A DNA stretch of 64,000 nucleotides from Phycisphaerales bacterium (lineage in GTDB: Bacteria > Planctomycetota > Phycisphaerae > Phycisphaerales > UBA1924), in the NCBI GenBank assembly GCA_020831775.1, contig JAFIFZ010000023.1:1-64000 (forward strand), read 5' to 3'. Below the pieces are notes generated by a model, which saw nothing but the letters and a program-made list of their open reading frames with translations, was not told the origin of the DNA and did no database searches. A program made the translations under genes and the position numbers. This document shows positions 25,909 through 35,090 of the stretch, piece by piece; position 1 is the stretch's first letter, and the number at the start of each line of letters is the position of its first letter.

Positions 25909-26955
25909 ATGCCCGTTTCAGCCTTCGCCGCCAAGTCCGCCGAGTCGCCCCTCGCCCCGCTCTCGATCGAGCGTCGCGAGCCACTGGAACAGGATGTCGA
26001 GATCGACATTCTCTACTGCGGCGTCTGCCACAGCGACCTGCACATCGCCCGCAACGAATGGGGCGGCACGACCTACCCGGTCGTGCCCGGCCACGAGATC
26101 CTCGGTCGGGTGACACGCGTCGGCTCGAAGGTCAAACGCTTCAAGGCGGGAGATCTCGCCGCGGTCGGCTGCATGGTCGATTCCTGCCGATCCTGCGAGA
26201 GCTGCAAGGAGGATCTGGAGCAGTTCTGCCTCAAGGGCGCCGTCTTCACCTACAACAGCGAGGACAAGCACTCGGGTGGCATGACCTACGGCGGGTACTC
26301 GACCGGAGTCGTCGTCGACGAGGCGTTCACCCTCAAGGTCCCCGAAAACCTCGACCCGGCCCGCGCGGCGCCGCTGCTGTGCGCCGGGATCACGACCTAC
26401 TCGCCGCTGCGACGCTGGGGCGCCGGCAAGGGCAAGAAGGTCGGCGTGGTCGGGCTTGGCGGGCTCGGGCACATGGGCGTCAAGTTCGCCCACGCTCTTG
26501 GGGCGCACACCGTACTGTTTACGACCTCTGAAGGCAAGGTCGCCGACGCCAAGCGTCTCGGCGCAGATGAGGTGGTCATCTCGAAGGACGCCGATCAGAT
26601 GGCCGCACACGCCGCCAGCTTCGACATGATCCTCGACACGGTCTCGGCGGACCACGACCTCAACGCCTACCTGAACCTGCTCAAGCTCGACGGGACGCTC
26701 GTGCTCGTCGGCGTGCCGCCGAACCCGCAGCCGGTCGGCGTCTTCGGCCTGCTCATGCCCCGGCGCCAGATCGCCGGATCACTGATCGGCGGCATCGCCG
26801 AGACGCAGGAGATGCTCGACTTCTGCGGCAAGCACAAGATCGAGTGCGACATCGAGCTCATCAAAATGCAACAGATCAACGAGGCCTACGAGCGCATGCT
26901 CAAGAGCGATGTGAAGTACCGCTTCGTGATCGACATGGCCTCGCTGAAGGGCTGA
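25909..26955 (+). CDS. Zinc-dependent NAD(P) alcohol dehydrogenase (YahK/AdhC type)
   Basis: Medium-chain dehydrogenase that interconverts aldehydes and alcohols, 348 residues. The catalytic zinc ligands lie in CGVCHSDLH (C37) and GHEILGRV (H60 region), and four Cys for structural zinc in CRSCESCKEDLEQFC. The Rossmann loop GLGGLGHMGVKFA is near residue 185, and LVLVGVPP closes the fold. The pattern fits the cinnamyl-alcohol/YahK branch that prefers NADPH. The ATG at 25909 follows AGGGAG. It faces astD tail to tail with 3 bases between, so the two are not cotranscribed. Confidence 0.92.
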   Translation: MPVSAFAAKSAESPLAPLSIERREPLEQDVEIDILYCGVCHSDLHIARNEWGGTTYPVVPGHEILGRVTRVGSKVKRFKAGDLAAVGCMVDSCRSCESCKEDLEQFCLKGAVFTYNSEDKHSGGMTYGGYSTGVVVDEAFTLKVPENLDPARAAPLLCAGITTYSPLRRWGAGKGKKVGVVGLGGLGHMGVKFAHALGAHTVLFTTSEGKVADAKRLGADEVVISKDADQMAAHAASFDMILDTVSADHDLNAYLNLLKLDGTLVLVGVPPNPQPVGVFGLLMPRRQIAGSLIGGIAETQEMLDFCGKHKIECDIELIKMQQINEAYERMLKSDVKYRFVIDMASLKG

Positions 26956-26958
26956 GGC

Positions 26959-28485
26959 TCACCCCAGCCACTTGTCCTCGAACGCCATCCCGGGCAGCAG
27001 GCCCGCGGCGTCGCCTCGCTCGATCAGGCCCGCCACTGGGTACGCGCAGTAGTCCAGGCTGTACGCGCCGGCGGGGCGGTGGTTGCCGCTGTGTCCCAAG
27101 CCCCCGAACGGCAGCTTGCTGCTGGCGCCGGCGGTGCCCGTGTTGACATTCACGCACCCGGCCCGCGCCTCGTGCATGAAGCGGGCGATCGCTTGCTCGT
27201 CGCTGGAAAAGATGCTCGCGGCAAGGCCGAACCTCGTCGCGTTGGCCTGGGCGATCATGTCGTCGAGGCTGTCCGAGACGCTGATCCGCAGGAGGGGGCC
27301 GAAGACCTCCTCGTCCCGCCCCGGGCCGTCATCGATCGAAAAGCGATCGACTTTCATGACGCCCGGCGAGAGGTAGTAACCTTCCCCGTGCTCGGAAATG
27401 GCGCGCGCCTGCAGGCGCAGCTCGGCCCCGGCATCGGCGGCGTTGTGCTGGAACTCCAACACCGCGTCGCGGGCCTCAGCGGAGATGATCGGGCCCATGA
27501 AGACCGGGTGCTCGGCGTCGGGCTTCCCGATCACCAGCAGGCTCGCGGCTTTGCACACGGCGCCGATGAACCGGTCGGCGACCGATTCGTGCACGATCAC
27601 CCGCCGCGTGCAGGTGCAGCGTTGGCCGGTCGTTACGAACGCGGCCCGGACGCACTCGATCGCGGCCTGACGCAGGTCGGCGTCGGGCATGACGAGGGCC
27701 GCGTTGTTGCCGCCCATCTCCAGCGCGATGATGCGCCCGGGATTGTCGAGGTTAGCTTCGAGGATTCGCCGCCCGACAGGCCACGAGCCGGTGAAGAGCA
27801 CGCCGTCGATATCGTTGTGGGCGACGAGCTTGGACGCGGGGCCCGCGCCGCCCTGGACGAGGTTGACCACGCCGAGCGGCGCACCTTCTGCCGCGAGAGC
27901 TTCGCGGTACATCGAGGCGAGCACCTGCCCCACCGCAGGGGCCTTGTCGCTGGGCTTGAAGACGACGGTGTTGCCCATCGCCAGGGCGGGGATGATGTGC
28001 CCGTTGGGCAGGTGGGCGGGGAAGTTGAACGGGCCGATGACAGCCATCACCCCGTGCGGCCGGAACCAGCACCGCCCCACCCGCGTCTCTGTCGCCGGGA
28101 CCTCGTACCCGCTGACCCGGGCCATGCCCGCGTTCGGCACTGTTGTGTCGAGCGTGATGTCGACCTTGGAAGCCAGCAGCCCCGCCTCGGCCTTGGAATC
28201 CCAGAACACTTTGCCCGTCTCGCGGCTGATGAGCAACGCGACCTCATCGACGCGGGAAGCCGCGATCTCCTTGAATCGCTGCAGCACCTTTACGCGTCGC
28301 TCGAACGGCCATCGAGACCAGACCTCGAAGGCCTCGCGAGCTTCGCCGACCGCCTCGTCCGCGTGGGCGTCCACCGGCGCCGCGCTGAACACGACCTCCG
28401 AAGGATCGGCCGGGTTGATCGAGACGAGACTGTCGCCCGGGATGGGGATCTCGCGGTCGCCGACAAAGTCGTGCGGCATGATCAT
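26959..28485 (-). CDS. astD: N-succinylglutamate 5-semialdehyde dehydrogenase AstD
   Basis: NAD-dependent oxidation of succinylglutamate semialdehyde, the fourth step of the arginine succinyltransferase pathway. The 508-residue aldehyde dehydrogenase has VIGPFNFPAHLPNGHIIPAL, FTGSWPVGRRI, the general-base Glu in LEMGGNNA, and the catalytic Cys in TTGQRCTCTRR, all close to AstD. Its start overlaps the astA stop by 4 bases. It is the last gene of the aminotransferase-astA-astD unit. Confidence 0.92.
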   Translation of the reverse strand: MIMPHDFVGDREIPIPGDSLVSINPADPSEVVFSAAPVDAHADEAVGEAREAFEVWSRWPFERRVKVLQRFKEIAASRVDEVALLISRETGKVFWDSKAEAGLLASKVDITLDTTVPNAGMARVSGYEVPATETRVGRCWFRPHGVMAVIGPFNFPAHLPNGHIIPALAMGNTVVFKPSDKAPAVGQVLASMYREALAAEGAPLGVVNLVQGGAGPASKLVAHNDIDGVLFTGSWPVGRRILEANLDNPGRIIALEMGGNNAALVMPDADLRQAAIECVRAAFVTTGQRCTCTRRVIVHESVADRFIGAVCKAASLLVIGKPDAEHPVFMGPIISAEARDAVLEFQHNAADAGAELRLQARAISEHGEGYYLSPGVMKVDRFSIDDGPGRDEEVFGPLLRISVSDSLDDMIAQANATRFGLAASIFSSDEQAIARFMHEARAGCVNVNTGTAGASSKLPFGGLGHSGNHRPAGAYSLDYCAYPVAGLIERGDAAGLLPGMAFEDKWLG

Positions 28486-29702
28486 GATCCCGCCTCCGAA
28501 CCCGGCGCCGCAGAGACCTTGCGCTTCCGTGGTGTCGCCGGAGCGGGCTTCTTTGGCGAGGGCTTCGGACCGCCGGCTCGCTTGCTCCCGATCTTCGCGG
28601 CGACATCGACCGGTCCGAGCCCGTCGGTCGGGGTCACGCCGACCTCATCGTCGGGGCTCGCCCGCAGGACCTTCATCGTGGCTTTGCCGATGCGGAGCGT
28701 TCCATCGGTAGCGAGGCTGAACGAATCCTCCACAGCGAGAAACTCGCCATCGGTGTCGAGCAGGCTGACAATGCCACGCCGGTTCAGCCGGGCCTTGGGC
28801 AGCCCCTCGCCGAGCTTGAGCCGCACCGTCTCGCGGACGGGCGTGATCTCGTCGGTCACAGCGTGCAGGTGCGGCCCGCCGTCGAACGGATCGACGAAGT
28901 TGTTGTACCTGAAGCCGAGCTTCTCGAGCATCCGTCGCGCCGGGACGGTCTCGGCCCCGACCTTGCCGACCGAGTCGCGCGCGTGCGGCGGCAGCAGCGT
29001 CAGGTAGATGTCGTCGTGAGGCAACAGCGAGGAGATGAACTCGCGCGAGATCTGGCAGTGGCGGTCGGCCTCGTCGTAACTGAGCGGGATAAACCGACGC
29101 CCGAAATACTCCCAGAAGGTGTTGCGCCCGTCGGGTGTGATCTCGGCCATCATCTCCGCCAGCAAATCGCCGGCGAATGCCGCGCGGTGCAGGCCGATGA
29201 AGTGAAACCTCACCATCGAGAGGAACCGCCCCAGCTTCAGTTTGTGGCCTCTGAACGACGGCTGGAGGATCAGCCCGCCCAGTTCGGTCGGTCCCGAAGC
29301 ATCCGAGTGCAGGCGAGCGACGGTGTGCGTCGTGCCGGTGTGGATGTCCTCGGCGAAGAAGTCCCGCTTCTCGAGCTTGAGGGTGTAGTTGGGCCGGTCC
29401 TCCCCGCCCATCTTCGCCACGAGCTGGCTCGTGCCGATCATCCCGCCCGACTCGGTGTCCTCCATCGCGAACATGAACAGGTCCGAAGCATGGATGTTCG
29501 ACGCCAGCCCGCCGGACTTTGTGCGCGCAAGGTCGCCGTAGCGGCACTCGCCCGCCGCGGCCCGCACGAAACAGTTCCGCGAGTGCGTGATCTTCTCGGT
29601 GATGATCTGCTGGTCGGGCGGGAGGTTGATGAAATGCACCATCCGCGCGAGCTTGAGCAGCGTCCCCACATCCTCGATCTTGGCGCGACGGATCACGAAC
29701 AT
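28482..29702 (-). CDS. astA: Arginine/ornithine N-succinyltransferase AstA
   Basis: Transfers succinyl from succinyl-CoA to the alpha-amino group of arginine or ornithine. The 406-residue protein begins FVIRRAKIEDVGTLLKLA and has ELGGLILQPSFRG and AEMMAEITPDGRNTFWEYFGRRFI, motifs of the AstA family. It is about 60 residues longer than E. coli AstA because of a lysine/proline-rich tail (from about residue 370, with SPKKPAPATPRKRK). It overlaps astD by 4 bases and follows the aminotransferase by 59. Confidence 0.9.
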   Translation of the reverse strand: MFVIRRAKIEDVGTLLKLARMVHFINLPPDQQIITEKITHSRNCFVRAAAGECRYGDLARTKSGGLASNIHASDLFMFAMEDTESGGMIGTSQLVAKMGGEDRPNYTLKLEKRDFFAEDIHTGTTHTVARLHSDASGPTELGGLILQPSFRGHKLKLGRFLSMVRFHFIGLHRAAFAGDLLAEMMAEITPDGRNTFWEYFGRRFIPLSYDEADRHCQISREFISSLLPHDDIYLTLLPPHARDSVGKVGAETVPARRMLEKLGFRYNNFVDPFDGGPHLHAVTDEITPVRETVRLKLGEGLPKARLNRRGIVSLLDTDGEFLAVEDSFSLATDGTLRIGKATMKVLRASPDDEVGVTPTDGLGPVDVAAKIGSKRAGGPKPSPKKPAPATPRKRKVSAAPGSEAGS

Positions 29703-29761
29703 CTTGCACCGTCTTTCTGAAAGTCACTCGGGCGTCTGTTGAAGGCGAAGAGCCGCCGGCG

Positions 29762-31207
29762 TCAGCGTGAAGCGACGCGGGCGAGCGCCGCCTCGATCCG
29801 CTCGAATACACGGGGCCAGTCCTCCAGCTTCATCACGCCAAGCGGGGGCAGCATGCGCATGTGGTACGGCCCGTGCCCGCAGTAGAACAGCACCACCCCC
29901 TCGTCGAAGCATGCCTTGCAGGCCGCCTGGATCTTCGCACGGTCGCCGCCGAAGGGCGTGAATCGCATCATGCCGCCGATGCCGCCCGGGTTCTCGGCGC
30001 AGAAGGGGACCTTGGGGAACCAGTCGGGGTGCTTGTCCATCATGGCCTTGGTCAGGCGCCGGAAGGCGTCGTGGTGCTTGGCGATCAGGCCCGTGTCGCC
30101 GTAGTAGTCCCCGTCGCGGAGCATCTCGATGATGCGTGTGCCGACGGTGAACTCGCTGGTCGCGCCGGTGAAGGTGCCGCTGAGCAGGCCCGGCTTGGGC
30201 GCGTACTCGTCGGTGTACAGCGTGGCGCACGCCTGGGTCATCTTGCCGACGCAGAAGACATCGACATAGTCGCCCAGGTCGTACTGCTCGTACGCGAACA
30301 TCCGCGGCGTACGCCCGAACGACTGGATCTCGTCATCCCAGACCGCGATGCCCTTGGCCCGGCAGATCTCCATCAGCTCCACGAAAAACTCGCGCGGCGC
30401 CGTGTTGAATCCGCCCTCGCCCTGCACCAGCTCGAAGATGAAGCAGGCGTGCATGCCCGGGTAGCGCTCAATGTACTGATCGAGCCTCCAGCACGCGTGG
30501 TCGATGAACGCCTTCTTGCCGCCGACCTTCTCGGCCGCTTCCTCGTTCCAGAAGGGCATGTAGTCGACCTGCGTCGTCAGCGGGATACCCTGTCGCCCTG
30601 CGGCGGAGTCGCCGATCTGGCACATCGTCACGCTGCGTCCCATGAAGCAGTTGCGGAACGCCAGCACACGCGATGCGGGCGCGTTCTTCTGGTAGCAGAC
30701 CTTGATCGCGCTCTCGTTGGCCATCGCGCCCGAAGTCGTGATGAACGCCTGCGACAGGCGCGAGTTCTTTCCAGCCTCGGCCAGCAGGGTCTCGGCGAAC
30801 CGATACGCGTCGAAGCCCGACTGCAGGTTGCCGTGCTTGGTCGTGTCTTCAAGCGAGGACTCGACCTGCGCCCGGACGATCTCGGGGTGCGAGTGCCCGA
30901 AGAAGTTGACGCCGATCCCCGAGATCATGTCCCACTTCACCGACCCGTCGGCGAGCTCCACCAGCGCCCCGTTGCCCAGCCCCGAGCCGATGTAGGGGTA
31001 GAGCAGGTCGCGCCCCTTCGTCGCGGCCGCACGCTTCATGAGCGCCTCGTAGCCCTCGCTCGCGCCGTCGCGCGGCGGGCGAACATCGGTGATCTGCGCC
31101 GACCGCTCCGTCACACGCTCGACGATCGTGTCGATGGCCGAGGCGATCGCGGGGTCGGTCTTCAGCTCGGCGCCGAGGCTGTGAGACGCGGAGGCGGATG
31201 CGGGCAT
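29762..31207 (-). CDS. Class III PLP aminotransferase (lysine/ornithine/succinylornithine type)
   Basis: A 481-residue PLP enzyme that would remove the terminal amino group of ornithine, lysine or succinylornithine. It has ITTSGAMANESAIK (phosphate loop), FELVQGEGGFN, the PLP-ring Asp in AVWDDEIQSFGR and the PLP Lys in FCVGKMTQACA. It is clearly longer than AstC (about 400) and closer in layout to lysine 6-aminotransferases. The ATG at 31207 has a GGAG site at the right distance; the one at 31219 does not. As first gene before astA and astD it probably does the AstC step. Confidence 0.87.
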   Translation of the reverse strand: MPASASASHSLGAELKTDPAIASAIDTIVERVTERSAQITDVRPPRDGASEGYEALMKRAAATKGRDLLYPYIGSGLGNGALVELADGSVKWDMISGIGVNFFGHSHPEIVRAQVESSLEDTTKHGNLQSGFDAYRFAETLLAEAGKNSRLSQAFITTSGAMANESAIKVCYQKNAPASRVLAFRNCFMGRSVTMCQIGDSAAGRQGIPLTTQVDYMPFWNEEAAEKVGGKKAFIDHACWRLDQYIERYPGMHACFIFELVQGEGGFNTAPREFFVELMEICRAKGIAVWDDEIQSFGRTPRMFAYEQYDLGDYVDVFCVGKMTQACATLYTDEYAPKPGLLSGTFTGATSEFTVGTRIIEMLRDGDYYGDTGLIAKHHDAFRRLTKAMMDKHPDWFPKVPFCAENPGGIGGMMRFTPFGGDRAKIQAACKACFDEGVVLFYCGHGPYHMRMLPPLGVMKLEDWPRVFERIEAALARVASR

Positions 31208-31322
31208 GGGGGGCTCCAAAGAAGATCAGAAGGTGCGGACAAACCCAAAGGCGGACGGGCGGCGGGCGGTCGGAAAGCCCGTGCCGCTCCACCGAAGCGT
31301 ATGAGGGCGTTTATCGGGCGGC

Positions 31323-32540
31323 TCAGCGGGGTGGATCCAGCCCGATCCGCCCCGAAGCCAGCCTCGACAGCAGCACCGCCAAAAGCTGGCACCGCTCCAC
31401 CAGGCTCGCCAGCTCGATCCACTCCTCGGTCGTGTGCAGGCCCCCGCCCCGCACCCCCAGCGTGTCGATCGTCGGCAACCCGGCGTCCTGCAGGGTGTTC
31501 CCGTCGCAGACCCCCCCGGTCTTGGCGAAAGGCAGGCTCTGGCCGAGGTCTTCCGCGGCCGCCCGGGCCGCCAGGGCCAGCCGCTCGGTCTCGGGGATCA
31601 GGGGCTTGGCGGGGCGATTAAAACTCCGCCGGATGATCGTCGCGGGCATGGCGTCCTCGCCCGTCCCGATCGCATCGAGCAACGCCCCCACCTCCTCGCC
31701 GACCTCGGGGGTCGGATAGCGGGCGTTGCCCCACGCCTTGGCCAGGGGGGGCACGACATTCGGGGGCGTCGTGCACTCCAGGGGCCCGACATTGACGATC
31801 CGGCCCTTCGCCGGGTCGGCGATCTCCGACACCTTCACAATCGCCCGTCCCAAAGCCGTGACCGCGGACACCCCGTCGACAAACGCCCGCCCCACATGGG
31901 CCGACTTGCCGCGGCACTCGATCATGAACTGCCCGCTGCCCATCCGCTCGATCGCCAGCTCGCCACCGGGCAGGGCCGGCTCGATGGCGATGCCAAAGTC
32001 ATGCCTCGCGGCCTCGGCCCGCAGCGCCGGCTCGGAGTGATAGGTCCCCGTCTCCTCGTCGGCGTTCATCAGGAACGACCACGACGCGTCGATCCCCGCC
32101 TCTTCCAGCGCCTCCAGGGCCGCGACCGCGATCACCAGCCCGCCCTTCATGTCCACACACCCCGGCCCGGTCGCGGTCTTGGCGTCGGGTGCGACCGTGA
32201 GCGCCCGGAACGGGCTGCTGACGCTGTGCACCGTGTCGAGGTGCCCGGCGATCAGGACTCGGGGCATCCCCTCCCTCGTCCTGCGGCAGACCGCCGTCGG
32301 CGGGATCGGCGTCTCGGGGTCGGTCCCCCGCAGCCAGTCGGGCTTCGGGACCCCCGGGACAAGCTCGGTCGTTGCCCCGAGCCTCTCCAGACGCTCGGTG
32401 AATCGCTCGCGAGTCTCATCGATCGCGTCGCCCCCCGGCCCGGTCGGCAGGCCGACATGCAGGGTCAGATCGGCGAGCAGGGCGTCACGGCGCCGCCCGA
32501 TCAGATCGCAGAGTTCGCGTTCCTTCGCGTCAAGACCCAT
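31323..32540 (-). CDS. M20-family metallopeptidase/deacylase
   Basis: Di-zinc hydrolase of 405 residues in the ArgE/DapE/carboxypeptidase G2 family. Metal ligands are visible as AGHLDTVH, GCVDMKGG, the catalytic ADEETGTYHSE and the late GGGLHTTEEW. The dimerisation domain is present. The start at 32540 has an AAAGGAG site; the longer in-frame extension upstream lacks one. Because it lies upstream in the same direction as the aminotransferase-astA-astD unit, removal of the succinyl group (the AstE role) is a reasonable hypothesis. Carboxypeptidase or deacetylase activity is equally possible. Confidence 0.86.
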   Translation of the reverse strand: MGLDAKERELCDLIGRRRDALLADLTLHVGLPTGPGGDAIDETRERFTERLERLGATTELVPGVPKPDWLRGTDPETPIPPTAVCRRTREGMPRVLIAGHLDTVHSVSSPFRALTVAPDAKTATGPGCVDMKGGLVIAVAALEALEEAGIDASWSFLMNADEETGTYHSEPALRAEAARHDFGIAIEPALPGGELAIERMGSGQFMIECRGKSAHVGRAFVDGVSAVTALGRAIVKVSEIADPAKGRIVNVGPLECTTPPNVVPPLAKAWGNARYPTPEVGEEVGALLDAIGTGEDAMPATIIRRSFNRPAKPLIPETERLALAARAAAEDLGQSLPFAKTGGVCDGNTLQDAGLPTIDTLGVRGGGLHTTEEWIELASLVERCQLLAVLLSRLASGRIGLDPPR

Positions 32541-32590
32541 CGCCGCTCCTTTCGCCGATGCGACAGAGCGAGAGCGTAGGACGCGGACAA

Positions 32591-32626
32591 GACAAGACCC
32601 CCGAGCATCGGCGCGGGGGTCTTGTC
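32591..32626 (-). terminator. Hairpin after the DUF4397 gene
   Basis: A perfect 12-bp stem, GACAAGACCCCC (32591-32602) and GGGGGTCTTGTC (32615-32626), sits between the stop of the minus-strand DUF4397 gene and the next start. The U tract is weak, so it may be an intrinsic terminator of moderate strength. Confidence 0.6.
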
Positions 32627-32664
32627 CGGAGAATTCAGCGACGATGAAGATCGCTGAGGTTCGA

Positions 32665-33384
32665 TCAGCGGCGGCGGCGGACCGCGGCCAGCCCGGCAAA
32701 GCCGAGCAGAGCGGCCGTGCCCGGCGCGGGCACAGCGTCAACAAACACTGAGACGCCGAAAGTGTCGGCCGCGACCGAGCCCAGCGCGAACGCCGAGACG
32801 TTCGTGTTGGCGATCAGCTCAAGGCCCGGGATGTCCTGAAGCACGGCGTTCGAAACCGCGTCGACGACCCGGATGTCGTAGAAGCCCGGGGCGAGCTCGA
32901 AGTAGCCGGTGACATCCTCGAACTCAACATCGGTGAGGAAGCTCGAGCCGTTGACGAGGATGTTCACCGCGCCCGCGTCGGGCACGAAGTGGCCGAGCCG
33001 CAGCTGCGCGACCGAGGGGTTGGTCGTGCGATTGTCGACCAGGATCACGGGGCGAACATTGGCGAGGAAGTCGATCGCGACCACGCTCACCGGGATGTTC
33101 GCGTCGATCGAGGCGAACGCGTCGATGGCGACAAGCGACGGATCGGCCTCCGGCGTCACCTTGAAGGTGTAGTCGCCGCTGGGCACCGCCAGGTACCCGC
33201 TGTCCTCGCGAAACGAGAGCGACGGGATCACCGGCGAACCGCTGACCGGATTGCCCACGGTGTTGCCGCCATCGACAAACACGCTGACGGCGGGCGTATC
33301 CGGCGAACCGTGGATCACGCGGACATTCGCGGACGCCCCTCCCGCGAGGGCGAGCACGCAACCAACTGCAATGTACTTCTGCAT
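32665..33384 (-). CDS. Exported DUF4397 protein with PEP-CTERM-like sorting tail
   Basis: A 239-residue secreted protein. It has a signal peptide (MQKYIAVGCVLALAGGASA), then two DUF4397-like units opening VRVIHGSPDTPAVSVFVDGG and AQLRLGHFVPDAGAVNILVNG, and finally a PEP-CTERM-like end: PAPG, a hydrophobic stretch (TAALLGFAGLAAV) and RRRR. That tail targets proteins to exosortase in other bacteria; here the motif is PAP rather than PEP. The start at 33384 has an AAGGAG site; an ATG two codons upstream is possible. Function outside sorting is unknown. Confidence 0.85.
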   Translation of the reverse strand: MQKYIAVGCVLALAGGASANVRVIHGSPDTPAVSVFVDGGNTVGNPVSGSPVIPSLSFREDSGYLAVPSGDYTFKVTPEADPSLVAIDAFASIDANIPVSVVAIDFLANVRPVILVDNRTTNPSVAQLRLGHFVPDAGAVNILVNGSSFLTDVEFEDVTGYFELAPGFYDIRVVDAVSNAVLQDIPGLELIANTNVSAFALGSVAADTFGVSVFVDAVPAPGTAALLGFAGLAAVRRRR

Positions 33385-33623
33385 CTGCATCTCCTTCTCC
33401 AACTGCCGAACCGCCTCCGCGGTCGACCGCCCGATCCTCCGGGCGAAAACCATCCTCCCGCTCGGCCGGAGCGCAACGATCGCGCCGAAACAGTTCGCTG
33501 CGATCCTTAATTGCACTCCGCACTCGCGGCCGGAACGAACGATGAGAAACGATTCTCACCTCCGGTCCTGATCGGTTCGGCGTCCCCGCCGTGCGGTTGC
33601 ACCCGTTTGCGATTTCTTCATAG

Positions 33624-35066
33624 TCAGGCCATCGAACCGTGCGCCGCGAGCAAGAGAACCGTGATCACGCCGCACAAAACAATGGCGATCTTCACAATGC
33701 GCACATGACGATCAATCGGCAGCGCGATCGCGCGCATCCCGACGATCTTCTCCAAATTGCGCTGCCTGCGCCGGATCGAACCGTGGCGCCACGAACGACG
33801 CTCGGGAGCGATCCCGTTGCCGATCGCGACGCGCTCGAGTGCGCCGATCATCGCGTCGACTGCTTCGTTTCTAATATGGATTTCCGGATCCGAAGCGCCG
33901 CGTGCGGTCGCGAGTCCGCTCATGTGCTGCGCCGCGAACGCATCGGCCTGCCACTCGAATCTGCGGCTGACCACCCCGAACACAGCCATCCCCGCGAGCA
34001 GGCCCAGCGCGATCGCTGCGGCGCCCCGCCAGTCGTCCATCGCGATCGGCCCCCAAACCGCAAAGACAAGCATCGAAACAACCACCGACACGCCGGTGAG
34101 CAGCACGATCGCCGCGCCCGCGAGCCAAGGGATGTGTCTCCGCCGGATGTGCCCGACCTCGTGCGCCGCGACCGCCTCGATCTGACGCTCGTCGAGCTGG
34201 TCGACCAGCGCGTCGCTCAAGAGCACCGCACGCACACCCGGAAACAGGCCGGTCACCGCGGCGTTGAGCACCGTCCCGTGCGTCCGCCAGATCAGCAGCT
34301 TGCCGAGCCCCACGCCGTGACGCTCGCCGAGATTGCGCAGCCGAGCCCTGATCGCGCCGTCGCCCAGGGGCGTGGTGTCCCAGATCAGCCGCAGCAGCAT
34401 GGGGGCGAAGGCGAAGACCGCCAGGAGCCCCGCCAGCGTCGCACCGAGCCGGATGAGGTCGTCCTGCAGCCACAGCGCAATCCGTCCATCGCCCATGGAG
34501 AGCTTTTCAAGCGTCTCGATCCAAGACGCCGCGAACATCAGGGGGACGAGGATCAGCAGCACCTGGTGGCGCATAGCGTCGAGCACGAAAACCCAACGCG
34601 ACGGCCCCGGCCCCACCGGCAGCCCCTCGTCAAGACGGCGCAGCAGCGTCGCCTCGCGCAGCCTCCGCTCGACCGGCTCGACCGACCACCACGAGCACGC
34701 CCACACAACGAACAGCGGCAGCATCGCCAGAAGCTCATCGAGCAGCACCGGGTCCCCCACCACCGATCGCACCGCCTCCAGCCAGCCGAACACCACAACC
34801 GAGACCGCGAGCCAGACGGTCGCCAGCGTCCGCGACCTGGCCGAGGAGCGCATCGCCCGAAACACATCGATACCGCGCCCCCGCCGATCGATCCGGCGCA
34901 GCCGCAGACGGACCATCAGATCCGTCCACACCGCAAGCAGCGCAAAGCCCCCAAGCGTAATGCCGAGGCTCTGCCAGAAGCCAAGCTCCATCGCGACCGG
35001 ACGCATCGACGGCACATCGCGGAGATGCAACGAGACATACGCGGCGATGATCAGCAGGTGGGTCAT
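33624..35066 (-). CDS. M48-family membrane metallopeptidase
   Basis: Zinc protease of the HtpX/Ste24 type, 480 residues, with several membrane segments at the N-terminus, around the catalytic domain and at the C-terminal end. The zinc motif is HEVGH (AVAAHEVGHIRRRH, near residue 315), and the third ligand is the Glu of RFEWQADAFA. Relatives degrade damaged membrane proteins. It begins 24 bases after the end of the lipoprotein gene and probably shares its transcript. The start at 35066 (MTHLLIIAAYVSLHL) opens directly into a membrane segment. Confidence 0.87.
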   Translation of the reverse strand: MTHLLIIAAYVSLHLRDVPSMRPVAMELGFWQSLGITLGGFALLAVWTDLMVRLRLRRIDRRGRGIDVFRAMRSSARSRTLATVWLAVSVVVFGWLEAVRSVVGDPVLLDELLAMLPLFVVWACSWWSVEPVERRLREATLLRRLDEGLPVGPGPSRWVFVLDAMRHQVLLILVPLMFAASWIETLEKLSMGDGRIALWLQDDLIRLGATLAGLLAVFAFAPMLLRLIWDTTPLGDGAIRARLRNLGERHGVGLGKLLIWRTHGTVLNAAVTGLFPGVRAVLLSDALVDQLDERQIEAVAAHEVGHIRRRHIPWLAGAAIVLLTGVSVVVSMLVFAVWGPIAMDDWRGAAAIALGLLAGMAVFGVVSRRFEWQADAFAAQHMSGLATARGASDPEIHIRNEAVDAMIGALERVAIGNGIAPERRSWRHGSIRRRQRNLEKIVGMRAIALPIDRHVRIVKIAIVLCGVITVLLLAAHGSMA

Positions 35067-35090
35067 GCGCAGGAACGCCCGGGCGGTGCG

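Noticed and set aside
27079-29007. 642-codon plus-strand frame opposite astD/astA
   Set aside because: Antisense shadow of two enzymes with complete catalytic motifs.
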